A stretch of DNA of 64,000 nt from RGIG8244 sp045639325 (GTDB taxonomy: Bacteria; Verrucomicrobiota; Lentisphaeria; Victivallales; UBA1829): positions 62,001 to 126,000 of the forward strand of contig JAZUCU010000048.1 of NCBI GenBank assembly GCA_045639325.1, in the 5' to 3' direction. The translations under genes were made by a program, and so were the position numbers. A model generated the notes under the pieces. The model worked only from the letters and a program-made list of their open reading frames with translations, ran no database searches and had not been told where the DNA came from. Positions 44,850-53,736 of the stretch are shown here, piece after piece; position 1 is the stretch's first letter; each line of letters opens with the position of its first letter.

Positions 44850-46598
44850 TTATTTCTGTTCAGCGTTGGAGCGGAAACCTTCGCCCTTGCGGACTCTGGC
44901 GATGGCATGTTTCGGGCAGATTTCGATGCAGGAATTGCATTTTGTGCATTTTGCATTATCCACGCGGAATGTGTCCGGATCGATGGCGCCGACGGGGCAG
45001 GTCTTGATACAAAGTTTGCACTTGACGCATTTTTCGGTATCGAGTTTGACATCGACCAATGCCGCACAGGCGAGGGCATCGCAGGCATGATCTTTCACAT
45101 GTGCCAGATATTCGTTTCTGAAGTACCGGATAGTGGAAAGTGCGGGATTCGGAGCCGTCTGACCCAGACCGCAGAGTGAACCTTTCTTGATCTTCTGTCC
45201 CAAATCTTCCAGGAATGCAATATCTTCTTCCCGTCCGTCACCGGCAACGATCCGTTCCAGGGTTTCATACATGCGTGTGGTTCCGACGCGGCAGAAGGTA
45301 CATTTGCCGCAGGATTCCCGATGGGTGAAACTCAGAAAATACCGGGCCGTTTCCACCATGCAGCGGTGATTGCCGATCACAATCAGACCGCCGGATCCCA
45401 TGATGGCACCCAGTGCACCCAATGAATCGTAGTCGATCTTGGTATCAAACTTATCAGCTGGAATACAGCCGCCGGAGGGGCCGCCAGTCTGTACGGCTTT
45501 GACTGTTCCGGGAATGGCACCGCCGATATCGTAAACGACTTCGGCAATGGTGGCTCCCATGGGGACTTCTGTCAAACCGGGATTCTGCAGGTCACCGGCG
45601 AGGGCAAAGATTTTAGTGCCTTTGCATTTTTCGGTACCGACAGACGCATATTTTTCCCACCCGTCTGCCATGAGCGGCGGGATATTGGCAAATGTTTCCA
45701 CGTTATTGATACTGGTCGGCAAACCGTTCCAGCCTTTATCGGTGGGGAAGGGCGGACGGAAACGGGGAGTGCCGCGCTGACCTTCCAATGAATTGATCAT
45801 CGCCGTTTCTTCGCCGCAAACGAATGCACCGGCACCTTCTTTGATGACGATTTCCACTGCCTTTTCACGGCCGGGGAGCTGATCCAATCCGGCTTTCTGC
45901 ATTTCTTCGATAGCGATTTTCAAGTGCTTGATGGCAAGAGGATATTCCGCACGGCAGTAGATGAAAATCTTGGTTGCTCCGGTTGCCCAGGCGCCGATCA
46001 TCATGCCTTCCAAGACCTGATACGGCACGGATTCCATCATGGAACGGTCCATGAATGCACCGGGGTCGCCTTCATCCGCATTACAAATCATGACTTTTTC
46101 CGGAACCTGTTTGGCTGCCAGAAAACTCCATTTCATGCCGGTGGAGAATCCGGCACCGCCGCGTCCGCGGAGACCGGACTGTTTGACTTCTTCCACCACT
46201 TCGGCGGGAGTCATGGTCAATGCACGTTCCAACCCTTTGAAACCGCCGTTGGCTTTGTATTCATCCAGACTGATGGGAACGATGCGCCCGGCGAGACGTG
46301 TTACAAAAATATGTTCCAGTTCTGCTCTGCGCGGAGGAATCGTGAAACGGCCTTCTTCGCTGAGGTTGATGATTGCTTTTGCTGCATCATCGGAGCCTTT
46401 GACTTTGGAATAGAAAATGCTGGTGTTGTCATCCAGTTCCACTTCCACAATCGGTTCTGCGTAACAGTGGCCGATACAGCCGACGCCGACAACCGGGATA
46501 TTTTCTGCGCACTTGGTCAATGCATCAAAAACGGCTTGAGAGCCTGCCGCAATCCCGCAGGAAGCGGTACCGACTTTAATTCTTTTAATCGATGCCAT
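44850..46598 (-). CDS. NuoF/HydB-like flavoprotein subunit
   Basis: A protein of 582 residues. The N-terminal 100 residues form a thioredoxin-like [2Fe-2S] domain (ASCGIAAG, GVGCIGHC). The core has the FMN and NAD sites (SGLRGRGGAGFSTGMKW, ICNADEGDPGAFMDR), then ESCGKCTFCRVGT for the N3-type [4Fe-4S] cluster. The C-terminus has two ferredoxin motifs (CVKCKLCIKTCPVGAID and CTKCNSCIEICPKHAI). This is the layout of HydB in electron-bifurcating hydrogenases and of the equivalent Stn/Hyl subunits. It lies 9 bases after the NuoE-like gene; GAGGT precedes the ATG. Confidence 0.93.
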   Translation of the reverse strand: MASIKRIKVGTASCGIAAGSQAVFDALTKCAENIPVVGVGCIGHCYAEPIVEVELDDNTSIFYSKVKGSDDAAKAIINLSEEGRFTIPPRRAELEHIFVTRLAGRIVPISLDEYKANGGFKGLERALTMTPAEVVEEVKQSGLRGRGGAGFSTGMKWSFLAAKQVPEKVMICNADEGDPGAFMDRSMMESVPYQVLEGMMIGAWATGATKIFIYCRAEYPLAIKHLKIAIEEMQKAGLDQLPGREKAVEIVIKEGAGAFVCGEETAMINSLEGQRGTPRFRPPFPTDKGWNGLPTSINNVETFANIPPLMADGWEKYASVGTEKCKGTKIFALAGDLQNPGLTEVPMGATIAEVVYDIGGAIPGTVKAVQTGGPSGGCIPADKFDTKIDYDSLGALGAIMGSGGLIVIGNHRCMVETARYFLSFTHRESCGKCTFCRVGTTRMYETLERIVAGDGREEDIAFLEDLGQKIKKGSLCGLGQTAPNPALSTIRYFRNEYLAHVKDHACDALACAALVDVKLDTEKCVKCKLCIKTCPVGAIDPDTFRVDNAKCTKCNSCIEICPKHAIARVRKGEGFRSNAEQK

Positions 46599-46607
46599 GA
46601 TGTTACC

Positions 46608-47063
46608 TCAACCCAGTTTCTTGTATTCGTTGATGATACGGGTCAAACCTTTGCGATCCAGTTTCCCGTAAACTTTGCCATTGACGGACATAACAGGGGC
46701 GAGAGAGCAGCATCCGAGACAGGCGACGGTTTCGATGGAGAACAAGCCGTCATCCGTTGTCTGTCCGTCATCAATTCCCAATTCTGCGGAAAGCCATGCG
46801 GCGATCTGAGTGGAACCTTTGATATGACAGGCGGTACCATCGCAAATGCAGATTTGATATTTGCCCGGTTTCTGCCGTTTGAATTGAGCGTAAAAAGTCA
46901 AGACACCTTCGACTTCGGCTTCTGCAACGCCGAAATGTTTTGCGACAGCGCGGATCCCGTCATCGGGAACATAGCCCTCCTGTGCCTGAATCAATTGCAA
47001 TCCTTTAATCAGACCGCTTTTATCGGTTCCGGCTTCGGACAGATAGGAAAAATCTTTACTCAT
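46608..47063 (-). CDS. NuoE/HydC-like [2Fe-2S] subunit
   Basis: A protein of 151 residues with the thioredoxin-like fold of NuoE. The four cluster ligands are visible: Cys-x4-Cys in CDGTACHIKG and Cys-x3-Cys in CLGCCSLAP. The N-terminal helical part contains LIQAQEGYVPDDGIRAVAKH in two pieces, as in NuoE. It passes electrons to or from the NuoF-like subunit. It is the first gene of the three-gene operon under the promoter at 47115-47143. Other complex I genes are not nearby, so it is not part of a nuo cluster. Confidence 0.94.
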   Translation of the reverse strand: MSKDFSYLSEAGTDKSGLIKGLQLIQAQEGYVPDDGIRAVAKHFGVAEAEVEGVLTFYAQFKRQKPGKYQICICDGTACHIKGSTQIAAWLSAELGIDDGQTTDDGLFSIETVACLGCCSLAPVMSVNGKVYGKLDRKGLTRIINEYKKLG

Positions 47064-47114
47064 CTTTTTTCCGTAATCCTCTGTTATATATTAAAAATAA
47101 GTTGATTTTTGCGT

Positions 47115-47143
47115 AATGTACATCCTAAACCGGAAAAAGTCAA
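47115..47143 (-). promoter_or_regulatory. Promoter of the flavin/Fe-S operon
   Basis: On the minus strand TTGACT (47143-47138), 17-base spacer, TACATT (47120-47115), about 50 bases before the NuoE-like start. Confidence 0.65.
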
Positions 47144-47157
47144 GATTCGATCCCGGC

Positions 47158-48036
47158 TTAATTGTTTTTATTCTTGTATTCCAGCCAGGAATCCCGCAGG
47201 CATTTACCTTTTGCAAATTCCCGTTCAAAACCGTCAAAATCCCCGCTCTTGATCATGGCACGGTAATCCTGCAAGGCTTTCTCAAAGTTTTCCAGTGCTA
47301 GCAGGTTCGCTTCTGTGTTGTGTTCGATAATCTCACGCCACATGGCAGGATTGCTGGAGGCAATACGGGAGGTGTCACGGAACCCGGTCGCACAACCCGC
47401 AAAACGCAAGGCTTTCTTCCGCGCATCTTCGTCACCGAGGATGGTCAACGCCAAGGCGGATGCAACTACATGGAGAACGTGACTGGTATGAGCTACCAGG
47501 TCGTCATGTTCCTCCGGTTCCACACGGACGGTCTGCCGCGCACCGGTTTTCAGCCAGATCTCATTCAGAGTCGAAAAATGTTCTTCTGTGGAAAGCGTTC
47601 CGGCGGAGAGAAATACGTCCGCATTGCAATACAGAGTCGGGAAAGCGTTTTCCAACCCGGATTTTTCCGTGCCGGCCATGGGGTGACTGCCGGTGAATAC
47701 GATACCGCGGGGCGTCAGATATTTTTCCGCCGCCTGATGGATCACGTTTTTCACGCTGCCCATATCGGTGACCAGAGTGCCCGGTTTCCAATGGGGTGCA
47801 CCTTTTTCCAGATATTCGATAATTTGCGGAATGGGCAGGGCAAAGATGGTAATATCTGCCGTCGCTGCTGCGTCCTCAAACGTTTCGGTCACTTCATCAA
47901 CAATATCAAGGTTCAATGCCTGTTTCCGGATGGAATCCCGTCGTGCCCAGCCGATTCTGTGATAGCCCGCCCCGCGGAGTGACATACCGAAGGATGCACC
48001 CAGCAAACCAAGACCGATGACAGCTACACGTTTCAT
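47158..48036 (-). CDS. tyrA: Prephenate dehydrogenase
   Basis: A protein of 292 residues for tyrosine synthesis, oxidising prephenate to 4-hydroxyphenylpyruvate with NAD(P). It begins with the Rossmann motif VAVIGLGLLGASFGMSLR; TDMGSVKNVI and FTGSHPMAGTEKSG near residues 95-125 are the prephenate dehydrogenase signature, with the catalytic His in the latter. No chorismate mutase or ACT domain is fused. It lies three bases downstream of ispE and ends an operon that starts with a Gfo/Idh/MocA gene. Confidence 0.93.
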   Translation of the reverse strand: MKRVAVIGLGLLGASFGMSLRGAGYHRIGWARRDSIRKQALNLDIVDEVTETFEDAAATADITIFALPIPQIIEYLEKGAPHWKPGTLVTDMGSVKNVIHQAAEKYLTPRGIVFTGSHPMAGTEKSGLENAFPTLYCNADVFLSAGTLSTEEHFSTLNEIWLKTGARQTVRVEPEEHDDLVAHTSHVLHVVASALALTILGDEDARKKALRFAGCATGFRDTSRIASSNPAMWREIIEHNTEANLLALENFEKALQDYRAMIKSGDFDGFEREFAKGKCLRDSWLEYKNKNN

Positions 48037-48039
48037 GAT

Positions 48040-48909
48040 TCAACGATCCTTTCTCTGATCCGGTCCGCCGGCAATGCGGATCCCCGGAAGTTTCTTACTT
48101 AAAACTGCTTTTGCCTGAGACGCTGTATCCATAGTCGGGTACAACGCAAAAATGGTGGGGCCGCTTCCGGAAAGTTCAACTTTCAACGCTCCAGTCCGCT
48201 GCATTTCCTCCCGGATGATCCGGAGCAGAGGGAATTTCTCGAATGCGGCAAATGCCAGACTGTTACCGATGTATTGTGCCGCTTCTTCCAGATCATTTTT
48301 CTGCAATGCGGCAATCAGTTTATCCGCACGGTCTGCGGGGAATGCATAGTCCGGACACCAATTCTGATATGCCCATTTTGCACTGATGGGGAAATCTGCC
48401 GCCGCAAGCAGAATCGGCAAATCCGCCGGAATTCCAGAGAGATGCGTCAGCTGTTCCCCCACGCCGCCCGCACGGGCAGGGGCAGGGCGAAGGAAAAACG
48501 GCACATCCGCACCCAAAGACAGGGCGACCTGTTTGAGTTGATCTTCTGTCAACGCAGCAAATCGTTCCTGCAGGGAGCGCAAAACGGCAGCGCAATCGGA
48601 TGATCCGCCGCCCATGCCACCGGCACAGGGAATGTTTTTCTTCAAATAAATGGTACATTCCGGAACCGCCAGATTTGCAGCCTGACAATATGCGTAGACG
48701 GCTTTCCCGCAAAGATTGGATTTCGGGTCAAGCGGTACGCCTGGCGTATCACATACAATCGTAATCTCTCCTGCGTCATTCCCGAATGTGATAACCAGTT
48801 CATCTGCCGGGTTTTGCAGCGGATAAAAGATGGTATCCAGTTCGTGGTAACCATCCGGACGCCGTTTCAGGACATTGAGCAGGAGATTGATTTTGGAACA
48901 TACAATCAT
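48040..48909 (-). CDS. ispE: 4-diphosphocytidyl-2-C-methyl-D-erythritol kinase
   Basis: A GHMP kinase of 289 residues acting in the MEP isoprenoid pathway. It begins with SKINLLLNVLKRRPDGYHEL, has the ATP-binding PCAGGMGGGSSDCAAVL near residue 95, and LSGSGPTIFAL near the C-terminus. The first base triplet overlaps the upstream Gfo/Idh/MocA stop (ATGA), so translation is coupled. The Lys and Asp of the N-terminal motif and the glycine-rich loop are intact. Confidence 0.95.
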   Translation of the reverse strand: MIVCSKINLLLNVLKRRPDGYHELDTIFYPLQNPADELVITFGNDAGEITIVCDTPGVPLDPKSNLCGKAVYAYCQAANLAVPECTIYLKKNIPCAGGMGGGSSDCAAVLRSLQERFAALTEDQLKQVALSLGADVPFFLRPAPARAGGVGEQLTHLSGIPADLPILLAAADFPISAKWAYQNWCPDYAFPADRADKLIAALQKNDLEEAAQYIGNSLAFAAFEKFPLLRIIREEMQRTGALKVELSGSGPTIFALYPTMDTASQAKAVLSKKLPGIRIAGGPDQRKDR

Positions 48910-49898
48910 TTTTTGAACTTGTAAACGTCGTATTTCTGATTGTAAGCCTGAATTTCTTCACAGATCGCAACGGCAAGTTCCAGAACGCGGAGTCCCTGAG
49001 TGCCGGGGACGCGGGGTTCTACTATTTTGCCGGTTTCGATGGTGGCAAGCGTGGCTTTGATGAAGTTGTCAATTTCATCTGCAAGTGCATTCTTTTCAGA
49101 GAGATTCAAATTCTTTTTGCCGACACCGAGGAAACCTTTTTTGTAAATGTAACCGGTGCTTTTTGCGTAATCCATGGAAGCATAGGAATCGGTCTGGAAA
49201 ACACGGAATTTACGCATGGGTTCCGCACTGACACGGCTGGCTGTCACGTTGGCAACGGCGCCGTTGCGGAATTTCAGACGGACGTTTGCAATATCTTCTG
49301 TGTTGCTGAGAATGGGTACGCCGACTGCATCAAAACGTTCCACTTCGTCACCCACCATGGTAAGGATGAGGTCCAGGTCATGAATCATCAGGTCAAGCAC
49401 CACGCTGACTTCCGTACCGCGGCGGGGCTGACCGGGGCGCGGGGGCGGATATTTTGCAAGTCGATGAGCTTCAATGAACAATGTTTTTGTCCGGTGTTCT
49501 TCCAGATAATCCATAGCCGGATTGAATCGTTCCACATGACCGACAGCGAGGACAACGCCTTTCTTCTGAGCGGCTTCGACCATATCCTTTGCTTCCTGAA
49601 CGGTTGCGGCGATGGGTTTTTCCACGAGGATGTGTTTGCCCATTTCGATCAACGGCAATGTGGTTTCCGCATGTTTGGTTGCGGGAACGGCAACAGTCAA
49701 TGCATCACATTGAGCGGCAAGTTCTTCGACAGAATCAAATGCTTTTGTGTCGAATTCTTTTGCGAGGGCCTGTGCGGCGGCGGGGATTACGTCAAAGACC
49801 CCGATCAGTTCCGCATTCGGATTTTCTTTTGTCAGTTTTGTATGATATCTGCCCAGGACACCGGCACCGAGGATGCCCATTTTCAATTTTCCGCTCAT
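48906..49898 (-). CDS. Gfo/Idh/MocA oxidoreductase, possibly GnnA-like
   Basis: A protein of 330 residues. The NAD(P) motif is MGILGAGVLGRYHTKL; the catalytic Lys lies in HILVEKPIAAT, and VGHVERFNPAM and VSVVLDLMIHDLDL follow. The last two segments resemble the UDP-GlcNAc 3-dehydrogenase GnnA and its relatives in lipid A gene clusters, more than sugar-catabolic members. No lpx genes are nearby, so this is a suggestion. AAGGAG precedes the ATG at 49898. It is the first gene of the operon with ispE and tyrA. Confidence 0.85.
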   Translation of the reverse strand: MSGKLKMGILGAGVLGRYHTKLTKENPNAELIGVFDVIPAAAQALAKEFDTKAFDSVEELAAQCDALTVAVPATKHAETTLPLIEMGKHILVEKPIAATVQEAKDMVEAAQKKGVVLAVGHVERFNPAMDYLEEHRTKTLFIEAHRLAKYPPPRPGQPRRGTEVSVVLDLMIHDLDLILTMVGDEVERFDAVGVPILSNTEDIANVRLKFRNGAVANVTASRVSAEPMRKFRVFQTDSYASMDYAKSTGYIYKKGFLGVGKKNLNLSEKNALADEIDNFIKATLATIETGKIVEPRVPGTQGLRVLELAVAICEEIQAYNQKYDVYKFKK

Positions 49899-49937
49899 TG
49901 TATAAAACTCCTTGTTATTATGTTGCATTTCATCGGT

Positions 49938-49965
49938 AAGATAACACATTTTTTCAGGATTGCAA
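49938..49965 (-). promoter_or_regulatory. Promoter of the Gfo/Idh - ispE - tyrA operon
   Basis: On the minus strand TTGCAA (49965-49960), 16-base spacer ending TGTG, TATCTT (49943-49938). It is divergent from the ackA promoter. Confidence 0.6.
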
Positions 49966-49984
49966 GAAAAGTATCGAAGTTTTC

Positions 49985-50012
49985 TTGCATTTCCGTTACT
50001 TTATGCTATATT
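49985..50012 (+). promoter_or_regulatory. ackA promoter
   Basis: TTGCAT (49985-49990), 16-base spacer, TATATT (50007-50012), with TGC directly before the -10. The leader to the ackA ATG is about 50 bases. Confidence 0.7.
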
Positions 50013-50070
50013 ACATTACTAAAAATTTTTTTCTTAAACCCAATATATTAAAGTAACAGGAATTGACAAA

Positions 50071-51285
50071 ATGAAAATTCTCGTCATCAATGCCGGCAGC
50101 AGCTCGCTGAAGTTTACACTCTTTGAAATGGCTGGAGCAGAAAACAATGTTCTTTCCAGCGGTCAGGTCGAACGCGTTGGAACAGATCGTCCCAACCTCA
50201 TCTACAAACGCCCTGATGGTTTTAAGAAAGAATTTTCTCCCGCTGGCGTTAAGAACCATGCCGATGCACTCCGCGCAATCTGTGGCGAATTGGTCAATGC
50301 TGAATACGGCGTTCTCAAAGATCTTTCCGAAGTGAAAGCTATCGGTCACCGCGTTCTCCATGGCGGTGAAAAAGTCACAAAACCGGTGGAAATCACAGAC
50401 GAAGTCAAAGCAATCATTCGCGAATGCTTCCCCCTCGGTCCGCTCCACAACCCCGCAAACCTGATGGGTATCGAAGCTTGCGAAGAAATCTTCAAAGGCG
50501 TTCCCAACGTTGGTGTGTTCGATACACAGTTCCACCAGACCATGCCCGCAGAAGCATATCTCTATGCCATCCCCTATGAATTCTATAAAGAACACGGCAT
50601 CCGTAAATACGGTTTCCATGGTACAAGCCATCACTTTGTAACTCTCTCCACCGCTGAATTCCTCGGCAAAGCTCCCGAAGATGTTACAATCATCACCTGC
50701 CACCTGGGCAACGGCTGCAGTATGGCTGCTGTCAAAAACGGCAAATGTATCGATACAACAATGGGCTTGACTCCCCTCGAAGGTCTCATGATGGGTACAC
50801 GTTCCGGCGATATGGACCCCGCTGCTGTTTTGCGTATTGCTGAACTGACCGGCAAGGCTCCTGCTGAAGTCGACAACCTGTTGAACAAGAAATCCGGTCT
50901 GTTCGCAGTCGGCGGCATTGACTCCGGCGATATGCGTGACATCATTGCAGCTGCAGAAGGCGGCAATGAACGTGCAGCTCTGGCTCTGAAGATGTTCGTC
51001 CGCCGTGTTGTGAAATATATCGGTTCCTACTTCGTATTGCTGAATGGTCCGGAAGCATTGGTCTTCACCGGCGGTATCGGCGAATACTCTCATGAAATCC
51101 GCAAAATGGTTCTGGCTGAACTCGCATCCCTCAACATCAAGATCGATGTCGATGCCAACAACACATTCCGCGGTAAAAAAGGTGTTATTTCCACAGCTGA
51201 CAGTGCATGGAAAGCCATTGTCATGCCTACAAATGAAGAATTGATGATTGCGAAATCCACCAAAACTGTTCTTGGATTGGATTGA
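50071..51285 (+). CDS. ackA: Acetate kinase
   Basis: A protein of 404 residues converting acetyl phosphate and ADP to acetate and ATP, the energy-yielding last step of acetate fermentation. Visible motifs are NAGSSSLKF at the start, GHRVLHGGE, FDTQFHQTMP, YGFHGTSHHFV, HLGNGCSMAAV, TPLEGLMMGTRSGDMDP and FTGGIGE, which cover the ATP and acetate sites. No phosphotransacetylase gene is adjacent. Codon choice (AAC, ATC, CTC, CCC) suggests high expression. aroC follows after 31 bases. Confidence 0.96.
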   Translation: MKILVINAGSSSLKFTLFEMAGAENNVLSSGQVERVGTDRPNLIYKRPDGFKKEFSPAGVKNHADALRAICGELVNAEYGVLKDLSEVKAIGHRVLHGGEKVTKPVEITDEVKAIIRECFPLGPLHNPANLMGIEACEEIFKGVPNVGVFDTQFHQTMPAEAYLYAIPYEFYKEHGIRKYGFHGTSHHFVTLSTAEFLGKAPEDVTIITCHLGNGCSMAAVKNGKCIDTTMGLTPLEGLMMGTRSGDMDPAAVLRIAELTGKAPAEVDNLLNKKSGLFAVGGIDSGDMRDIIAAAEGGNERAALALKMFVRRVVKYIGSYFVLLNGPEALVFTGGIGEYSHEIRKMVLAELASLNIKIDVDANNTFRGKKGVISTADSAWKAIVMPTNEELMIAKSTKTVLGLD

Positions 51286-51316
51286 GCGCTCTTTGTAAGT
51301 TTAGGAGTAAGTTAAA

Positions 51317-52498
51317 ATGTTTGGTAATTCATTCGGACGTCTTTTCAAAATCACCTGTTCCGGCGAATCTTATGCCGGCGGTTTCCGTAAAAATTTGCCC
51401 ATCCCGCCCGAACTGTACGGCGGTTTGGTCACAATTGTGGATGGCGTCCCCCCCGGAATCAAGATTACAGCTGAACTGATCCAGGCTGAACTTGACAAGC
51501 GTAAACCCGGTCAGACTCCCCTCGATTCCCCCCGTAAGGAAAAAGACCGTGTCTACATCTTTTCCGGTGTCATGGAAAACGATCTCACCACCGGTGCGCC
51601 CGTTGCCATGATTATCCCCAATAATGATATTCAAGACGTTCATATCGATCAATACCGTGAATATAAAGACCGCATCCGCCCCGGTCATGCTGAATACGGA
51701 TTCTTTAAGAAATTCGGTCAGTATGGTGACTGGGTCGGTGCAGGCCGTGCCAGCGGACGTGAAACTGCCAGCCGTGTTGCCGGCGGTGCCGTTGCGAAAG
51801 CCATCCTCGAACAGATGGGTATCGATGTTCTGGCATATACGATTGCATCTCATGGTCTGCGTGTTGATCACGAAATCTCCTACGAAGAAGCAAAGAATAA
51901 TTACCGTAAAAACGAAATCAACTGTCCGGACCTGGCTCTGGCGGAAAAGATGCGTGAAGACGTCCTGGCTGTCAAAGACGTCGGTGAAACTGCCGGTGGT
52001 ATCGTGGAATGTATTGCCCACGGCGTACCCTCCGGTCTCGGCGAACCCGTCTTTGACAAACTCAATGCCATGCTGGCTCATGCAGTCTGCTCCATCGGCG
52101 CCATCAAAGGCGTTGAATTCGGCGCAGGTTTCGGTGTCGCTGACATGCTCGGCAGCGAAAGCAATGACGAAGCATACATCGACAAGGAAACCGGCAGAGT
52201 CCGTTTCAAAACCAACAATGCAGGCGGTATCCTCGGCGGTATTTCCACATGGGAAGATATCCGTCTCCGCTGCGCTGTGAAGCCCACTCCCACCGTTTCT
52301 GTTCCGCAGGATACCGTGGATATGGGTAAGGAAGAAAATACTGTTCTTTCCCCCATCACACGCCGCGACCCCTCTCTTCTGCCCCGTATTTACCCGGTGG
52401 TGGAAGCAATGGTCCGCTGCACAATTCTGGATGCGATCTATATGGCAGAAGCCTACTGGAAAGTTTCCGGAATTGATGAAAAATGGAAACGGATGTAA
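51317..52498 (+). CDS. aroC: Chorismate synthase with altered N-terminal active-site motif
   Basis: A protein of 393 residues for the last common step of aromatic synthesis, converting EPSP to chorismate with reduced FMN. RPGHAEYGFFKKFGQYGDW and VGAGRASGRETASRVAGGAV match the conserved centre, and ITRRDPSLLPRIYPVVEAMV the C-terminal signature. The N-terminal signature, normally GESHG, reads GESYAGG, so the conserved His is replaced by Tyr, and about 14 extra residues (RKNLPIPPELYGG region) precede VDGVPPG. Activity is therefore worth testing. AGGAG precedes the ATG. Confidence 0.9.
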   Translation: MFGNSFGRLFKITCSGESYAGGFRKNLPIPPELYGGLVTIVDGVPPGIKITAELIQAELDKRKPGQTPLDSPRKEKDRVYIFSGVMENDLTTGAPVAMIIPNNDIQDVHIDQYREYKDRIRPGHAEYGFFKKFGQYGDWVGAGRASGRETASRVAGGAVAKAILEQMGIDVLAYTIASHGLRVDHEISYEEAKNNYRKNEINCPDLALAEKMREDVLAVKDVGETAGGIVECIAHGVPSGLGEPVFDKLNAMLAHAVCSIGAIKGVEFGAGFGVADMLGSESNDEAYIDKETGRVRFKTNNAGGILGGISTWEDIRLRCAVKPTPTVSVPQDTVDMGKEENTVLSPITRRDPSLLPRIYPVVEAMVRCTILDAIYMAEAYWKVSGIDEKWKRM

Positions 52499-52507
52499 GG
52501 TTTTACT

Positions 52508-53620
52508 ATGGCACACATCCTGATTCTGGCAAGTATCAGCAAGGCATTCCGGAACTTCTCTTTTGAACTTCTGGAAGCCTTGAGAGACGCCGGTCATGAT
52601 GTGACCATATCCATCCCTGATGACCCGGTAAATGCCGATTTTGAATCCATCGGCTGCCGGGTCATTCCGTCTCCTCTCAACCGGCATGGAATGAATCCAT
52701 TTGCAGAACTCAAACTGTTGATGGAATACCGGCATTTATGCCGCACGCTCCGCCCGGATGTGATTCTGACTTATACCATCAAACCCAATCTTTACGGCGG
52801 TCTGACTGCCCGTTTCTTCCGTATCCCCTTCCTTTCCACGGTGACTGGGCTCGGTACGGTTTTCTATAATGCCTCCCTCCCGAATAAAGTCATCCGTGCC
52901 GGATTGAAATATTCTCTGCGTCAGGCATCTGCCCTTATTTTCCAGAATACGGATAATATGGCGCGATTGGAACGGGAAGGTTTTATCAATTGTCCTGCCC
53001 GCCTGGTTGCCGGGTCCGGCGTGAATCTCAAACGTCATTCCCTGCTGCCATTCCCCGTCGATGACGGAAAAGTGCGTCTGGTGATGCCCGCCCGTGCGCA
53101 GAAAGAAAAAGGCGTTTGGGAATTGATCGATGCTGCCACGCGGATCCGCTCTGAACATCCGGAGTGTGAAATCCATTTCGCCGGACTCGATGAAGAACCG
53201 GAAGCCTCCGCGCTGCTTTACGATGCCCACGAAAAAGGCATCATTATCAAACACGAATTCCTGAAATTCGACCAGATGCGCGAATTGATGTCCACGGCGC
53301 AGGCTGTCCTTCTCCCCTCCTACCACGAAGGCATGTCAAACGTCATGCTGGAAGGTGCTGCTGCCGGACGAGTACTTCTGACGACTGACATTCCGGGCTG
53401 TCGTGAAACGCTGATCGATGGTGAAACCGGCTTTTTGTTCGCGCCCCGATCTGCGGATGCGTTATATGAAACGCTGAAAAAATTCTTATCTTTGCCTTAT
53501 GAAAAACGTTGTTCCATGGGGCTTGCGGGCCGTATGCACGTGACGCAAAACTTCAACCGTGAATCGGTTGTTGCCGCCTACCTGGAAGAAATCCAGCGTT
53601 TGTTGACTATAAAGCCATAA
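52508..53620 (+). CDS. Glycosyltransferase family 4 protein
   Basis: A GT-B-fold glycosyltransferase of 370 residues. The N-terminal half binds the acceptor (RPDVILTYTIKPNLYGG, STVTGLGTVF); the C-terminal half holds the donor site, with PSYHEGMSNVMLEGAAAG carrying the two Glu of the EX7E motif near residue 285. The KPNLYGG segment is common in transferases of exopolysaccharide and O-antigen clusters. The sugar and acceptor are not predictable. It lies 9 bases after aroC and may be co-transcribed, although the functions differ. Confidence 0.9.
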   Translation: MAHILILASISKAFRNFSFELLEALRDAGHDVTISIPDDPVNADFESIGCRVIPSPLNRHGMNPFAELKLLMEYRHLCRTLRPDVILTYTIKPNLYGGLTARFFRIPFLSTVTGLGTVFYNASLPNKVIRAGLKYSLRQASALIFQNTDNMARLEREGFINCPARLVAGSGVNLKRHSLLPFPVDDGKVRLVMPARAQKEKGVWELIDAATRIRSEHPECEIHFAGLDEEPEASALLYDAHEKGIIIKHEFLKFDQMRELMSTAQAVLLPSYHEGMSNVMLEGAAAGRVLLTTDIPGCRETLIDGETGFLFAPRSADALYETLKKFLSLPYEKRCSMGLAGRMHVTQNFNRESVVAAYLEEIQRLLTIKP

Positions 53621-53674
53621 GTTATTAAAAAAAGAAAATAGGGAAATATTCAATAAATAATTCCTGTATGCGGC

Positions 53675-53702
53675 TTGCTTTTTCTGCCATTTGAAGTATA
53701 TT
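53675..53702 (+). promoter_or_regulatory. Promoter of the MBL-fold gene
   Basis: TTGCTT (53675-53680), 16-base spacer, TATATT (53697-53702), about 35 bases before the ATG at 53737. Confidence 0.6.
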
Positions 53703-53736
53703 GTTCTAATCAATTATAATTATACAGGTGATTCTT

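Noticed and set aside
42799..47063. Electron-bifurcating [FeFe] hydrogenase
   Set aside because: The NuoE- and NuoF-like subunits fit, but the third protein is GltD/NfnB-like and has none of the H-cluster Cys motifs of HydA.
50011..51093. A 360-codon open frame on the minus strand
   Set aside because: It is antisense to ackA, whose motifs are complete.
51329..52735. A 468-codon open frame on the minus strand
   Set aside because: It is opposite aroC and the start of the GT4 gene, both well supported. Composition is unlike coding sequence.
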